From the NCBI RefSeq assembly GCF_012726205.1, contig NZ_JAASAE010000004.1:186001-250000 (forward strand): 64,000 nucleotides of DNA, in the 5' to 3' direction. This document shows, one piece after another, positions 34,288 through 41,792 of the stretch (positions within the stretch are counted from its first letter, which is position 1; the number at the start of each line of letters is the position of its first letter). Source of the stretch: Rhodococcus sp. HNM0569 (GTDB lineage: Bacteria > Actinomycetota > Actinomycetes > Mycobacteriales > Mycobacteriaceae). The notes below the pieces were generated by a model. The model was given only the letters and a program-made list of their open reading frames with translations, was not told the origin of the DNA and did not search any database. The position numbers and the translations under genes were made by a program.

Positions 34288-34911
34288 TCAGTCCGCGACG
34301 ATTCCGGCGACGGGAATACGCGCATCGACCGACTGGCGGAAGTTGATCATCGCGCGCTCGATGTGGTCGCGATTGGTGACGAGCACCGCTCCGGTCGCGC
34401 CGCGCTGATGCAGCACGTCGTTGGTGAATGCGGCGTTCTCGACGGTCGACGACGACTCGGGCTCTTCGGTGATCCGCTCCGCCGGCACGCCCCGGTCGGT
34501 GAGCCACTTCTTCATGGCCGACGCCTCGGTGATGCCCTTCTTGGGGACGCCGCCCGTCACGATGATCGGCGCGGTGGGGTAGTGCTGCGCGGTCGCGAGC
34601 GTCGCCTCGAGGCGTTGCGTGAGGACCGGCTGGATCTGCCCGTCCTCGGTGAGGCCCGCACCGAGGACGACGAGGTGCGTCGTCACCGGGTTGACGTCGA
34701 GCATCACCGGGTAGTTCGGGGTCGGCGTCTCGAGGCGGGTGCACGCCTTGATGAGCTCGTCGACGGTGCCTTGGCACGCCGGTGTGATCGACAGAATGCC
34801 GTTGGTGATCGTGTCCGGCGCGGGCGTCGCGGAGGCCTGGGCGGTTCCCACGCCGAGCGTTGCCGCCGCCAGTGCGACGGTGACGACTCCTGCACGTCGC
34901 ATATCCTTCAT
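34288..34911 (-). CDS. Secreted YdcF/DUF218-family protein
   Basis: The 207-residue protein has a Sec signal peptide (AGVVTVALAAATLGVGTAQASA) and a DUF218 core: HLVVLGAGLTEDG, APIIVTGGVPKKGITEASAM, ITEEPESSSTVENAAF and AVLVTNRDHIERAM. This Rossmann-like family (YdcF, SanA, ElyC) acts in envelope processes in some bacteria. ATG 34911 has GAGGGG about nine bases upstream. It is a monocistronic gene, with the first 63-bp stem-loop element upstream at 35078. Confidence 0.88.
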   Translation of the reverse strand: MKDMRRAGVVTVALAAATLGVGTAQASATPAPDTITNGILSITPACQGTVDELIKACTRLETPTPNYPVMLDVNPVTTHLVVLGAGLTEDGQIQPVLTQRLEATLATAQHYPTAPIIVTGGVPKKGITEASAMKKWLTDRGVPAERITEEPESSSTVENAAFTNDVLHQRGATGAVLVTNRDHIERAMINFRQSVDARIPVAGIVAD

Positions 34912-35077
34912 TCGCGTTCCCCCTCGGTGATCGCGTTGTCGGGTCACCGGGCAGTGTGCCAGTGCGGGCGCCCCGCCGCGACGGCGAACTCGCCTCGACA
35001 CGCCCGAAATTGCCGCATTTGTGCAGGTCAGAGGCGTCGTAATAAAAACGAGATATTTCCCACGGCGCGCGTGTCCA

Positions 35078-35140
35078 CACCGAACGGGCGGTTTTGCGGG
35101 CATCGGTCGAGTGCATTTCCGAGGGACCGCCCGTTCGGTG
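35078..35140. repeat. 63-bp stem-loop element, copy 1
   Basis: Perfect 15-base arms (CACCGAACGGGCGGT and its complement) enclose a 33-base loop. It lies against the stop codon of the minus-strand membrane gene at 35142. It differs from copies 2 and 3 at several loop positions and has perfect arms where they have one mismatch. Confidence 0.92.
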
Positions 35141-35141
35141 G

Positions 35142-36035
35142 CTACGAATGCGCCCGGGCACGCCGCCAACGTTCGCGCAGTGGCGGCGGAGTGAAGAGTG
35201 CCCTCGCGTCGGCTCCGGCCAGTAGCTCGCGGCGCTCAGGGTTGCGGTACATGTCGTCGATGACCGAGAACAAGGTGTTGGGTTCGGCGACGAGCCGAGA
35301 GACCGACACGACGAGGCAGCCGTCGGCGTCGAGGACTGCAGGTGTGCCCAGTTCGGCGTGGTGGTGGACGAGTATCTCGGCGTCCCGCCTCGGGCCTTTG
35401 CCCGTGTTGACGATCCGTTCATTTCGCACCACGCTGTCGATCGCGTCCCAGGGTACGAAAACGTCGCTGCGACGCGGTATTCCGACGATCTTGAAGTTGT
35501 GTTTGCGCCGGAGACCTTCGCGGTAGATAGTGACCACCGAGGTGGTGTCCGAGAGCAGGCCCAGGAGCAGCAGGACGCCCGCCACGCAGCCGTAGACGAG
35601 GGCGATGACCGCACCGCCGCTGTTGTTCCGCCCGGGCGTCAGCAACTCGTCCGCTCGACCGTCGGTCCACAGCACCCAGATGAGAATGCAGTAGAGGGAG
35701 GTCGCGGCGAGCACGAATCCGAGGACCACCATCGACAGTCGCTCGGTCGGTACTTGCACGCCCGGCCCATACTTGTCGTCCACGATTCGAATGCGTCGGC
35801 TCGTGCGGATCCGGGCGAAGCCCGAGTCGCGGCAGAGGAGGAAAGCTGTCGCAACGATGAGGAAACAGCCCGCCCCGAGACCGACCGAGCCCCCTGCCGA
35901 TTGCTCGCCCAGCGTCCGGCAGACTGCAAAGCCCATCACGGCCGCCAGCCCCAGCATCACGAGCGCGAAGAGCAGACGCCAGCGGCGAAGAGGCTGCGTC
36001 CAGCTTCGAGCAGACCGCTCCGCATCGGTGTCCAT
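35142..36035 (-). CDS. 4-TM membrane protein with cytosolic PH-like domain, paralogue of the gene at 36709 (candidate immunity protein)
   Basis: The 297-residue protein has membrane segments near 20-36, 50-67, 103-124 and 142-162, then a cytosolic region that begins VTIYREGLRRKHNF and VFVPWDAIDSVVRN, similar to bacterial PH-like folds. It shares with the gene at 36709-37620 the C-terminal pattern RLVAEPNTLFSVIDDMYRNP and LFTPPPLRERWRRAR. ATG 36035 has GGGGGAT about four bases upstream. It is separated from the upstream operon by 155 bases containing stem-loop copy 2, so it may be an orphan duplicate. Function unknown; immunity is suggested only by its relation to the secretion-type operon. 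Confidence 0.8.
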   Translation of the reverse strand: MDTDAERSARSWTQPLRRWRLLFALVMLGLAAVMGFAVCRTLGEQSAGGSVGLGAGCFLIVATAFLLCRDSGFARIRTSRRIRIVDDKYGPGVQVPTERLSMVVLGFVLAATSLYCILIWVLWTDGRADELLTPGRNNSGGAVIALVYGCVAGVLLLLGLLSDTTSVVTIYREGLRRKHNFKIVGIPRRSDVFVPWDAIDSVVRNERIVNTGKGPRRDAEILVHHHAELGTPAVLDADGCLVVSVSRLVAEPNTLFSVIDDMYRNPERRELLAGADARALFTPPPLRERWRRARAHS

Positions 36036-36108
36036 CAGATCCCCCTGTCGAACCGCCGCCCTGTCAGCGAGTCGACACGATATCAGGTGGCTGCCACCGG
36101 AATCGGCT

Positions 36109-36171
36109 CACCGAACGGGCGGTTGTGCGAGCATCGCCCGAGTGGATTTCCGGGATACCGCCCGTTCGATG
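36109..36171. repeat. 63-bp stem-loop element, copy 2
   Basis: Arms 36109-36123 and 36157-36171 pair at 14 of 15 positions around a 33-base loop. The sequence, with one flanking base at the left and two at the right, is identical to copy 3 at 38967. It lies 20 bases past the stop of the LpqN-like gene. Confidence 0.92.
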
Positions 36172-36190
36172 GAACCCCGATTCACACGTC

Positions 36191-36712
36191 TCAGCCCGCA
36201 GCGATCGAGAGGGCCGAATTGAAGGTCACAACATCGACGTGCAGGTCGTCGAGTGTCGTTGTTGCGACGGTAACGGTCAGCTGGGTAAGGAACTGCCCGG
36301 CCGCGGTGTCCACGATTACGTAGCGTGTCGTGGCGAAGAGGCTGAGATTCTCGACTTCGTAGGTGCCCTCGACGAACAGTGAGGGGTGGCCGTTCCACGG
36401 TTCGCGCGCGGCGAGGTGCTCGGTCCACTTCGGGAGGGCGGCTGGCTCGGTACAGGCAGCGTCGAGCAGGCCCTCGGCTGAAATCTCCTTGGAGATTCTG
36501 CCGTGGAGGACGACAGCGTTGGGCGCCCAGCCTTGGCTCCGGTAGGACGGATTCGTGAGTGCCGAATAGGCGCCCGGCACTAGCTCACGCGGTACAACAG
36601 TCCATCCCGGCAGTTCGGGAATCGAGACCGCGGGTGCAAACGGCGAACCCGGAGCGCACGGTGTGCAGTGGGCTCCGCAGTTGTCGAGGTAGTCGAGAAG
36701 CGGGCTGCTCAC
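36191..36712 (-). CDS. LpqN/LpqT-family protein without signal peptide
   Basis: The 173-residue protein matches the LpqN family pattern: ELPGWTVVPRELVPGAYSAL, GWAPNAVVLHGRIS, FVEGTYEVENLSLFATTRYV and LTQLTVTVATT. Members in mycobacteria are mostly lipoproteins; this one has no signal peptide or lipobox, and a CGAHCTPCAPG cysteine cluster in the first 25 residues. A second signal-less copy is at 43873-44397. GTG 36712 overlaps the stop of the upstream 4-TM gene by four bases, making this the last gene of a coupled four-gene operon. Confidence 0.82.
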   Translation of the reverse strand: MSSPLLDYLDNCGAHCTPCAPGSPFAPAVSIPELPGWTVVPRELVPGAYSALTNPSYRSQGWAPNAVVLHGRISKEISAEGLLDAACTEPAALPKWTEHLAAREPWNGHPSLFVEGTYEVENLSLFATTRYVIVDTAAGQFLTQLTVTVATTTLDDLHVDVVTFNSALSIAAG

Positions 36713-37620
36713 TGCTTTCCAGAGCTTTGTCGCAGCTCACGGGCCGCCCGCCAACGTTCGCGCAGGGGCGGAGGGGTAAGGAGGGCCGTTGCGTCGGGTC
36801 CAGAAAGCAATGCACGTCGGTCTGGGTGGCGATGCATGTCGTCGATCAACGCGAACAGTGTGTTGGGTTCGGCGACGAGTTGGGAAAGACGGAGGATCGT
36901 CTGGTGCTCAGTGTCGAGACGCACGCGTTCGTCATGTGTGAAGCCGGGATGGTGAAGTTCGACAAGTTGGTGTCGGACGGTGACGTACCTCGTATCCACG
37001 AGTTCCTCTGTGGGAACGACTTTACTCAGGGCTGTCCACGGAATAAGCACATCGCGACGCCGCCGTATCAAGCCCTTGCCGTCGATACGGCGAATTCCGT
37101 CGGTGGATACGTGTGTTTGGTTTATAGGGCGCAGTAGAAGCAGGGTAGTCATTCCAGCCAGACCCACGACCCCGACTGCCAACATGAATCCTGCGCCAGC
37201 TGCGCTATCGCGAGAAGGTGTGGCAACTGTTGCCCCTTGGCCGTTGGACTGGGCATACCAGACTGAGAACCCAATCACTGCGCAGGATAGGGCAATCATC
37301 CAGAGGACCAGATAGATGGCCCACTGACCTGGGACTGCTACCCCGCCTCCGTCGCGTCCATGAATTGGCTTGATCCGACGGCTCCGTCCAATCCACGCGA
37401 CGCCACCCAGTCGCAAGGTCATGAAGACCAACCCTGATAGGAGCACCGCAGAGCCAGCGAATAAGCCAACAACTGAATAGTTTTCGATCGGTCGATACAG
37501 TAGGGCGAATATTGAGGATCCGGTGCACGCAAGCAGAAACGCCGAGATCGTCACGTATGTGAATTTTAGCTTCTGCTGCCACGGCGACGAATTGCGCGCG
37601 AATGTCTGTTCTTCCTTCAT
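36709..37620 (-). CDS. 4-TM membrane protein with cytosolic PH-like domain (candidate immunity protein)
   Basis: The 303-residue protein has four membrane segments near 18-42 (KFTYVTISAFLLACTGSSIF), 48-70, 103-126 and 144-165, followed by about 140 cytosolic residues starting VSTDGIRRIDGKGLIRRRRD and ending LLTPPPLRERWRAARELRQ. ATG 37620 sits in TGATG with the stop of the preceding gene, with GGAG just upstream, so translation is coupled. Multi-pass membrane proteins encoded directly after a glycine-zipper secretion substrate often protect against it; that role is inferred. It is paralogous to the gene at 35142-36035. Confidence 0.82.
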   Translation of the reverse strand: MKEEQTFARNSSPWQQKLKFTYVTISAFLLACTGSSIFALLYRPIENYSVVGLFAGSAVLLSGLVFMTLRLGGVAWIGRSRRIKPIHGRDGGGVAVPGQWAIYLVLWMIALSCAVIGFSVWYAQSNGQGATVATPSRDSAAGAGFMLAVGVVGLAGMTTLLLLRPINQTHVSTDGIRRIDGKGLIRRRRDVLIPWTALSKVVPTEELVDTRYVTVRHQLVELHHPGFTHDERVRLDTEHQTILRLSQLVAEPNTLFALIDDMHRHPDRRALLSGPDATALLTPPPLRERWRAARELRQSSGKQ

Positions 37621-38591
37621 CAGCTCCATACCTTTTGCAGGCCTTTCGATACGCCCCAACTCGCGGCGCCCCCTGCAACAAGTCCGATCGCGAACCCCAC
37701 GCCTGTGCCGATCCCAGGGGCGAACGACCCGACCGCGGCGCCCGTGCCAGCGGTTGCAAGTATCCCGGCGACCGTTCCCGCGCCCTCCGTGACAACAGCT
37801 TTCGTCGGGTCCATACCATCGTTTATGTCATTGGCGATGGCCGGAACTGTTCCGACGGCAGCACCGATCGGTCCCAAGCCGCGCCCGATGCCTCGCGCGA
37901 CGTCGTCAGCGGAGGACGCTGCTGCGGACGTGAGGGCTGCGCCGGTCTTGTCGGTGGCTTCACTGACGATCGTTCCCGCGATGGTGGCCGGCCAGTCGGG
38001 TTTCCAGCTGAACTCCCCTTCGCCGTCCGGCTCGACGCTGCCGTACTGAGCTTTGCTCGCCGCATCTTCGACGATGTCGGAGGTATCGGCGATTCGCTTG
38101 GTGGCGTCGGCCGCTACATCGCCGGCTTGGCGTAGTGCGTCCCGAATCGCCGCTGTGTGGGCAGCCGCATCGGATTCGAGTCGGGCGAGTTCCTCGGCGG
38201 CGATCACTCCAGAGCCGGCGGGAGTGGCGGCGCCGGAGTCGTCCACATCGAACCCGCTGCTCGCCGCAGCCGCAATCTTCGACTCGACCGTCGACTTCAC
38301 GGCTTCGAGCGCGCTCGAAGCCGAGCGGTACGTGTCTGCGACTTCCTGCAGCGCAGAGCCGATGCCGCGTGCCAACCGAGTCTCCTCGACGACGCGTTCT
38401 GCGGCCGCCGCCGCCGCGTCGCCGTGCCATGACTCCGCGAGCACGTTCTGATCGTTTTCGAGGCTGCGCCCGCTCTCGTCCAAGAATTCGACCAACGCCT
38501 CGATGCCGTCCGCGGTGATGACGAGGTCTCCCGAGCGCCACCCGCGAACCTCGGACACGCTCACCGTCATCAGGCAGACGGCGCTACTCAC
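37620..38591 (-). CDS. WXG-type protein with glycine-zipper C-terminus (candidate type VII secretion effector)
   Basis: The 323-residue protein begins with a helical domain of WXG100 character: ITADGIEALVEFLDESG, the WxG turn as W55-H-G57 in LAESWHGDAAA, and a second long helix (ARGIGSALQEVADTYRSASS). A middle region of helices (110-190) is followed by KPDWPATIAGTIVSEATDK and a C-terminal 55 residues that are glycine/alanine-rich and membrane-like (GTGAAVGSFAPGIGTGVGFA). Glycine zippers of this sort occur in pore-forming secreted toxins. GTG 38591 overlaps the stop of the EspC-like gene. No ESX core gene is in the window, so secretion would use a machine elsewhere. Confidence 0.75.
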   Translation of the reverse strand: MSSAVCLMTVSVSEVRGWRSGDLVITADGIEALVEFLDESGRSLENDQNVLAESWHGDAAAAAAERVVEETRLARGIGSALQEVADTYRSASSALEAVKSTVESKIAAAASSGFDVDDSGAATPAGSGVIAAEELARLESDAAAHTAAIRDALRQAGDVAADATKRIADTSDIVEDAASKAQYGSVEPDGEGEFSWKPDWPATIAGTIVSEATDKTGAALTSAAASSADDVARGIGRGLGPIGAAVGTVPAIANDINDGMDPTKAVVTEGAGTVAGILATAGTGAAVGSFAPGIGTGVGFAIGLVAGGAASWGVSKGLQKVWS

Positions 38592-38881
38592 GGCTCGACA
38601 TCCATCGCGCCGAGTTGCTTGACGAAGTCGGTTTCGGCGACGACGTAATGGGTGTTCGCCCCTCCAGCCAGTCGAGCGACCTCGCCGAGACGCAAGGCAA
38701 CGTTGCGATAGCCTGCCATCGCGGCATCGAGCGCGCGCCTGTTGACGCCGTCGAAGCCGGTGCCCGGAAGTGATCCATCGGAGTCGGCGAACGGACTACT
38801 CACATCGTGGTTGCCGATGTCGCTTGCGACCCGTGACGTGGACTGGGCGAACGACTGTAACGCGTGGATGTCGACCTGCAA
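38588..38881 (-). CDS. EspC-like (DUF2580) ESX secretion-associated protein
   Basis: The 97-residue helical protein starts at TTG 38881 with AGGGGGAAG just upstream. The layout VDIHALQSFAQSTSRVASDI, a loop, then RRALDAAMAGYRNVALRLGE and a C-terminal YVVAETD matches ESX-1 EspC-type proteins, and YVVAE (79-83) fits the YxxxD/E type VII export motif. It would pair with the WXG-type protein, whose start overlaps its stop. It is the first gene of the four-gene operon; stem-loop copy 3 lies 86 bases upstream. Confidence 0.82.
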   Translation of the reverse strand: MQVDIHALQSFAQSTSRVASDIGNHDVSSPFADSDGSLPGTGFDGVNRRALDAAMAGYRNVALRLGEVARLAGGANTHYVVAETDFVKQLGAMDVEP

Positions 38882-38966
38882 CTGCTTCCCCCTGACTTGC
38901 CCCGCCCTGCGAACGCGCACAGACTATCAAAGCGCAGGTCAGCCGACGGCTCGTGACATAGGCCCT

Positions 38967-39029
38967 CACCGAACGGGCGGTTGTGCGAGCATCGCCCGAG
39001 TGGATTTCCGGGATACCGCCCGTTCGATG
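38967..39029. repeat. 63-bp stem-loop element, copy 3
   Basis: Arms 38967-38981 and 39015-39029 pair at 14 of 15 positions; it is identical to copy 2. It lies 15 bases past the stop of the minus-strand gene at 39045, so all three copies sit immediately 3' of a minus-strand gene and in the same orientation. Confidence 0.92.
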
Positions 39030-39044
39030 GATACGGCGGTCCGC

Positions 39045-40028
39045 TCAGCCGTCGAGTAGCCGGCCGTACCGTTCGTTCTGGCCGCGGAGCCATGCGATGC
39101 GGGCGGCGTCGCCCTGGGTGACGGCGTCGAGCAATTGTGCGCTGGCGATGCTGACGCGTCCGACGTGCGCAAGCAGTTGGAGGTGGATCTCGTCGCGTTT
39201 GACGTGGGGAGCGTTCCAGGCGCGTTCGGCGGCGAGGACGCTCATCCGTGTGTCGCCGAGAGTCGCGTGTGCGATCAGGCCCTGCACGCGCTCGGGTGGG
39301 CAGGCGTCGTGGAGCGCGAGGTCGAGTAGTCGGCGGCGAAATGCCTCGGGGCACGGCGAACTCACGTAGCGCAGTGCCTCGACCTCGACGAGCGCGCGCA
39401 TCACGTCGGTGCTCAGGTGGGCACGCTGCAGCAGCCAGCCCGCGGTCGACTCCGCACGAGTGAGTTCGACGAGCGCCGCATCCGGGCACGCGAGGTTCAT
39501 CGCGGCGGCGCGTCGCACGTCATGGTCGGGATGTTCGAGCGCGATCCACCCCAGCAGCCCGGCGTCGAATCCTTCGCGAGCAGCGAGGAAAGACGCACGG
39601 CGGGCGAGGGTTTCGTCGAGGCTGTAGCTCAGGTGCGGCACCATCGGCAGGGCTTCGACGGTGAACCGCCGATACCGGGAGTCGAGCATCGCGTCGGTAG
39701 TGATCTGGGCGGCGCGCTTCTGGTCCAGCCGCCCTACCGGCCACGACGACGCGATCTCGGGCGTGCCGATCCGTTCGAGCAACTGCCACACCGAGTTCGC
39801 GACGTGCTCCGCGTCCCAGCCGGAATCGCACACGGCGTGATCGTCGGCCACGTCGATTCGCGATGCGGTGACGACGACGAGGCCGCTCGGTCCGGGCGAC
39901 GCGTCGAGCGTGGTTCCCGAGATCGTCGACGTCACGGTGGCCTCGGAACGGGGAACGAAGCCCAGGACGAGATACGGCGTCACCCACGCATCCCAGGTCG
40001 TGGCGGCGTCGTCGACCGGCGAGGTCAT
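39045..40028 (-). CDS. Helical-repeat protein (LRV/HEAT-like), unknown function
   Basis: The 327-residue protein has an N-terminal alpha/beta region (1-130) and a C-terminal array of short helices resembling leucine-rich-repeat variants: EHPDHDVRRAAAMNLACPDA, STDVMRALVEVEALRYVSSP and HDACPPERVQGLIAHATLGD. Such arrays bind proteins. ATG 40028 overlaps the stop of a 39-residue frame (CCATGA). It is divergent from the AAA+ ATPase at 40466, which could be a partner; this is inference from position. Confidence 0.75.
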   Translation of the reverse strand: MTSPVDDAATTWDAWVTPYLVLGFVPRSEATVTSTISGTTLDASPGPSGLVVVTASRIDVADDHAVCDSGWDAEHVANSVWQLLERIGTPEIASSWPVGRLDQKRAAQITTDAMLDSRYRRFTVEALPMVPHLSYSLDETLARRASFLAAREGFDAGLLGWIALEHPDHDVRRAAAMNLACPDAALVELTRAESTAGWLLQRAHLSTDVMRALVEVEALRYVSSPCPEAFRRRLLDLALHDACPPERVQGLIAHATLGDTRMSVLAAERAWNAPHVKRDEIHLQLLAHVGRVSIASAQLLDAVTQGDAARIAWLRGQNERYGRLLDG

Positions 40029-40144
40029 GGCGCGGTCGCCTCTCGCGCGAAGGCGTCGAGGTGCGTGCGGCGCTGCGCGGCTGGGTCGCGGGTGATCGAT
40101 CCGCCGGGGTTCGTAGGGCCGCAGAGAAGGAAGGGGGCGAGCAT
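40025..40144 (-). CDS. Small coupled ORF (39 aa) ahead of the helical-repeat gene
   Basis: ATG 40144 with AAAGG nine bases upstream opens a 39-residue frame (MLAPFLLCGPTNPGGSITRD and a helical basic tail ending AFAREATAP) whose TGA overlaps the ATG of the next gene. G/C at third positions is high. It may be a real small protein or an upstream ORF that sets translation of the next gene. It follows a pair of strong hairpins on the same strand. Confidence 0.4.
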   Translation of the reverse strand: MLAPFLLCGPTNPGGSITRDPAAQRRTHLDAFAREATAP

Positions 40145-40163
40145 CGGTTGTTGCCTTTCGTAG

Positions 40164-40230
40164 TCGGTGCCCCGGGGTCCACGCGACCCCGCGAACGAGC
40201 ACCGAGAATGCCGACAGCTGCGGCTGTCGG
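40164..40230 (-). other. Nested stem-loops in the leader of the helical-repeat gene
   Basis: Within the 321-base interval 40145-40465, two structures lie upstream of the 39-residue ORF. One has an outer stem TCGGTGC (40164-40170) / GCACCGA (40199-40205) enclosing GGGGTC/GACCCC (40174-40179, 40185-40190). The other is CCGACAGC/GCTGTCGG (40211-40230) with a TGCG loop. They could form an RNA leader or attenuator. The rest of the interval holds the promoter region of the AAA+ gene (GATAAT near 40395) and nothing else that I can identify. Confidence 0.45.
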
Positions 40231-40465
40231 TACTTCACGAATGGATGTCGTCGGAAGACGGCGATTTGTGACGGCCTCCCGCGGGGCACGTCGCGAGTCT
40301 GCAGAGTCCACTGACACTCTGGCGAGACACACCATGTGCGCCTCCTTGCGGTGCGGCCGTTCCGAGAATCGGGTTGCGCAGCCGAAGGACGACCGATAAT
40401 GTTCCTCTCTTCGCTTCAGCGCGGAGTAGTCCACGCGCTCACCGTGGTAGTTGTGAGCAGGAGCC

Positions 40466-41770
40466 ATGACCACCGATGTCTCGCCGTCACTCGACGGCCT
40501 TCTCGCCGGCACCAACCCCACTGTCCGTGCCACGCTCGACGCGCTGGGTCGCCTGCTGACCGGCACCGGTGCGGCCCGTCCGACCGCCGATTCGTTCGCC
40601 TCGCGGCGTCTCGGCGCTCCGCTGCACCTGCTCGCGGCGCAGTCGGTCAAGCTCACGGCCTCCACCGAGATCACGCTGGCGGGGGTGTTGGCGACCCGTA
40701 TCCACGAGCACGCTGCCGAGACGGGGCCCGGTGAGGACGACGAGCCGCCTCGCTGGCGCACCGTCGAGATCGACCATTCCGCGCTGTCGGTGCCGGTTGC
40801 GCTGTCCGCCTTCTTTCCCCGCGGCACGCTGGCCGACGCCGACGTCGTCGTGCGCATCGCGGAACAGGTGACCAGCGACCGACTCGAGATCCGTGTGTTC
40901 GCTGCTGCGGAGGACCATGCAGTCGCGTCCGGTGTCGCGAAGTCCTTCGTCCGCGACGCGCACGGCGCCGGCAACTTCCTGCGCGGAAGAGTGCTCGCCG
41001 CGTCGTACGACTACGCGTTGCGCTTCGACGTCACGACGCTGCAGGCGCGCGGCCGCGACTCGCTCGTACTGCCCGACGAGGTATGGCGGGAGTTGGACGC
41101 CGCCGTGGCCGCGGTGACCACCCGCGCGGAGATCCTCCGCGAACTCGGCCTCGCGACGCGTCGCGGCATCCTGCTCGCGGGCCCGCCCGGCGTCGGGAAG
41201 ACCGCGGCGAGCTGGCTTCTCGCCGCGGAGCTCGTCGGTGCGTTCACCGTCATCGTCGTCGACGAATCCGCGGGCGGCGCGCGGCTGCGCGATGTGTACG
41301 CGGAGGCAGCGGAGCTCGGCCCGACGGTCGTCCTGCTCGACGACATCGATCTCTACGTCGGAAGCCGCACCCGCGGCACCTCCGGCTCCTCGCTGGCGGC
41401 GTTGCTGGACGTGCTCGACGGCGCCGTGGAGCACGACGACATTCTCACGATCGCGACGACGAACGATCCGTCGGCTCTCGACAGCGCGGCCACTCGGTCG
41501 GCACGCTTCGACACGATCGTCGAGCTCGGCTATCCGACCCGCGCGGCATCTGCACAGATCCTCGCGTCGATCCTGTCGCCCGTCGCGCCGTCGGTCGATT
41601 TCGTCGCCGCGCTCGCCATCGTCGACGGACCCCTCTCCGGGGCGGACGTCCGCGCCATCGCTCAGCGTGCTGTGATCGACCACGGCACGGATCTGGACGA
41701 AGCAAAGATCCGCAGCGTCGTGGAGCAGGGTAGATGGAAGACGTCGGAACTCACCGGGCAGTATCTCTGA
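40466..41770 (+). CDS. AAA+ ATPase of unknown function
   Basis: The 434-residue protein has a non-ATPase N-terminal region (1-200) and a single AAA+ module: Walker A GPPGVGKT (239-246), Walker B VVLLDDID with Asp292-Asp293, sensor 1 ILTIATTNDPSALD, and an arginine-finger candidate in ATRSARFD. The overall form is like NSF/CDC48/FtsH-type AAA proteins that remodel a partner, with the variable N-terminal half recruiting it. It is divergent from the helical-repeat protein, with a GATAAT -10-like sequence near 40395. No toxin or protease domain is fused. Confidence 0.88.
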   Translation: MTTDVSPSLDGLLAGTNPTVRATLDALGRLLTGTGAARPTADSFASRRLGAPLHLLAAQSVKLTASTEITLAGVLATRIHEHAAETGPGEDDEPPRWRTVEIDHSALSVPVALSAFFPRGTLADADVVVRIAEQVTSDRLEIRVFAAAEDHAVASGVAKSFVRDAHGAGNFLRGRVLAASYDYALRFDVTTLQARGRDSLVLPDEVWRELDAAVAAVTTRAEILRELGLATRRGILLAGPPGVGKTAASWLLAAELVGAFTVIVVDESAGGARLRDVYAEAAELGPTVVLLDDIDLYVGSRTRGTSGSSLAALLDVLDGAVEHDDILTIATTNDPSALDSAATRSARFDTIVELGYPTRAASAQILASILSPVAPSVDFVAALAIVDGPLSGADVRAIAQRAVIDHGTDLDEAKIRSVVEQGRWKTSELTGQYL

Positions 41771-41792
41771 CGACCGCTGCGGCCCCAGTGCG

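Noticed and set aside
34912-35077. Small gene upstream of the DUF218 gene
   Set aside because: No frame with protein-like composition or ribosome binding site; AT-rich part (AATAAAAACGAGATATTT) is more like a promoter.
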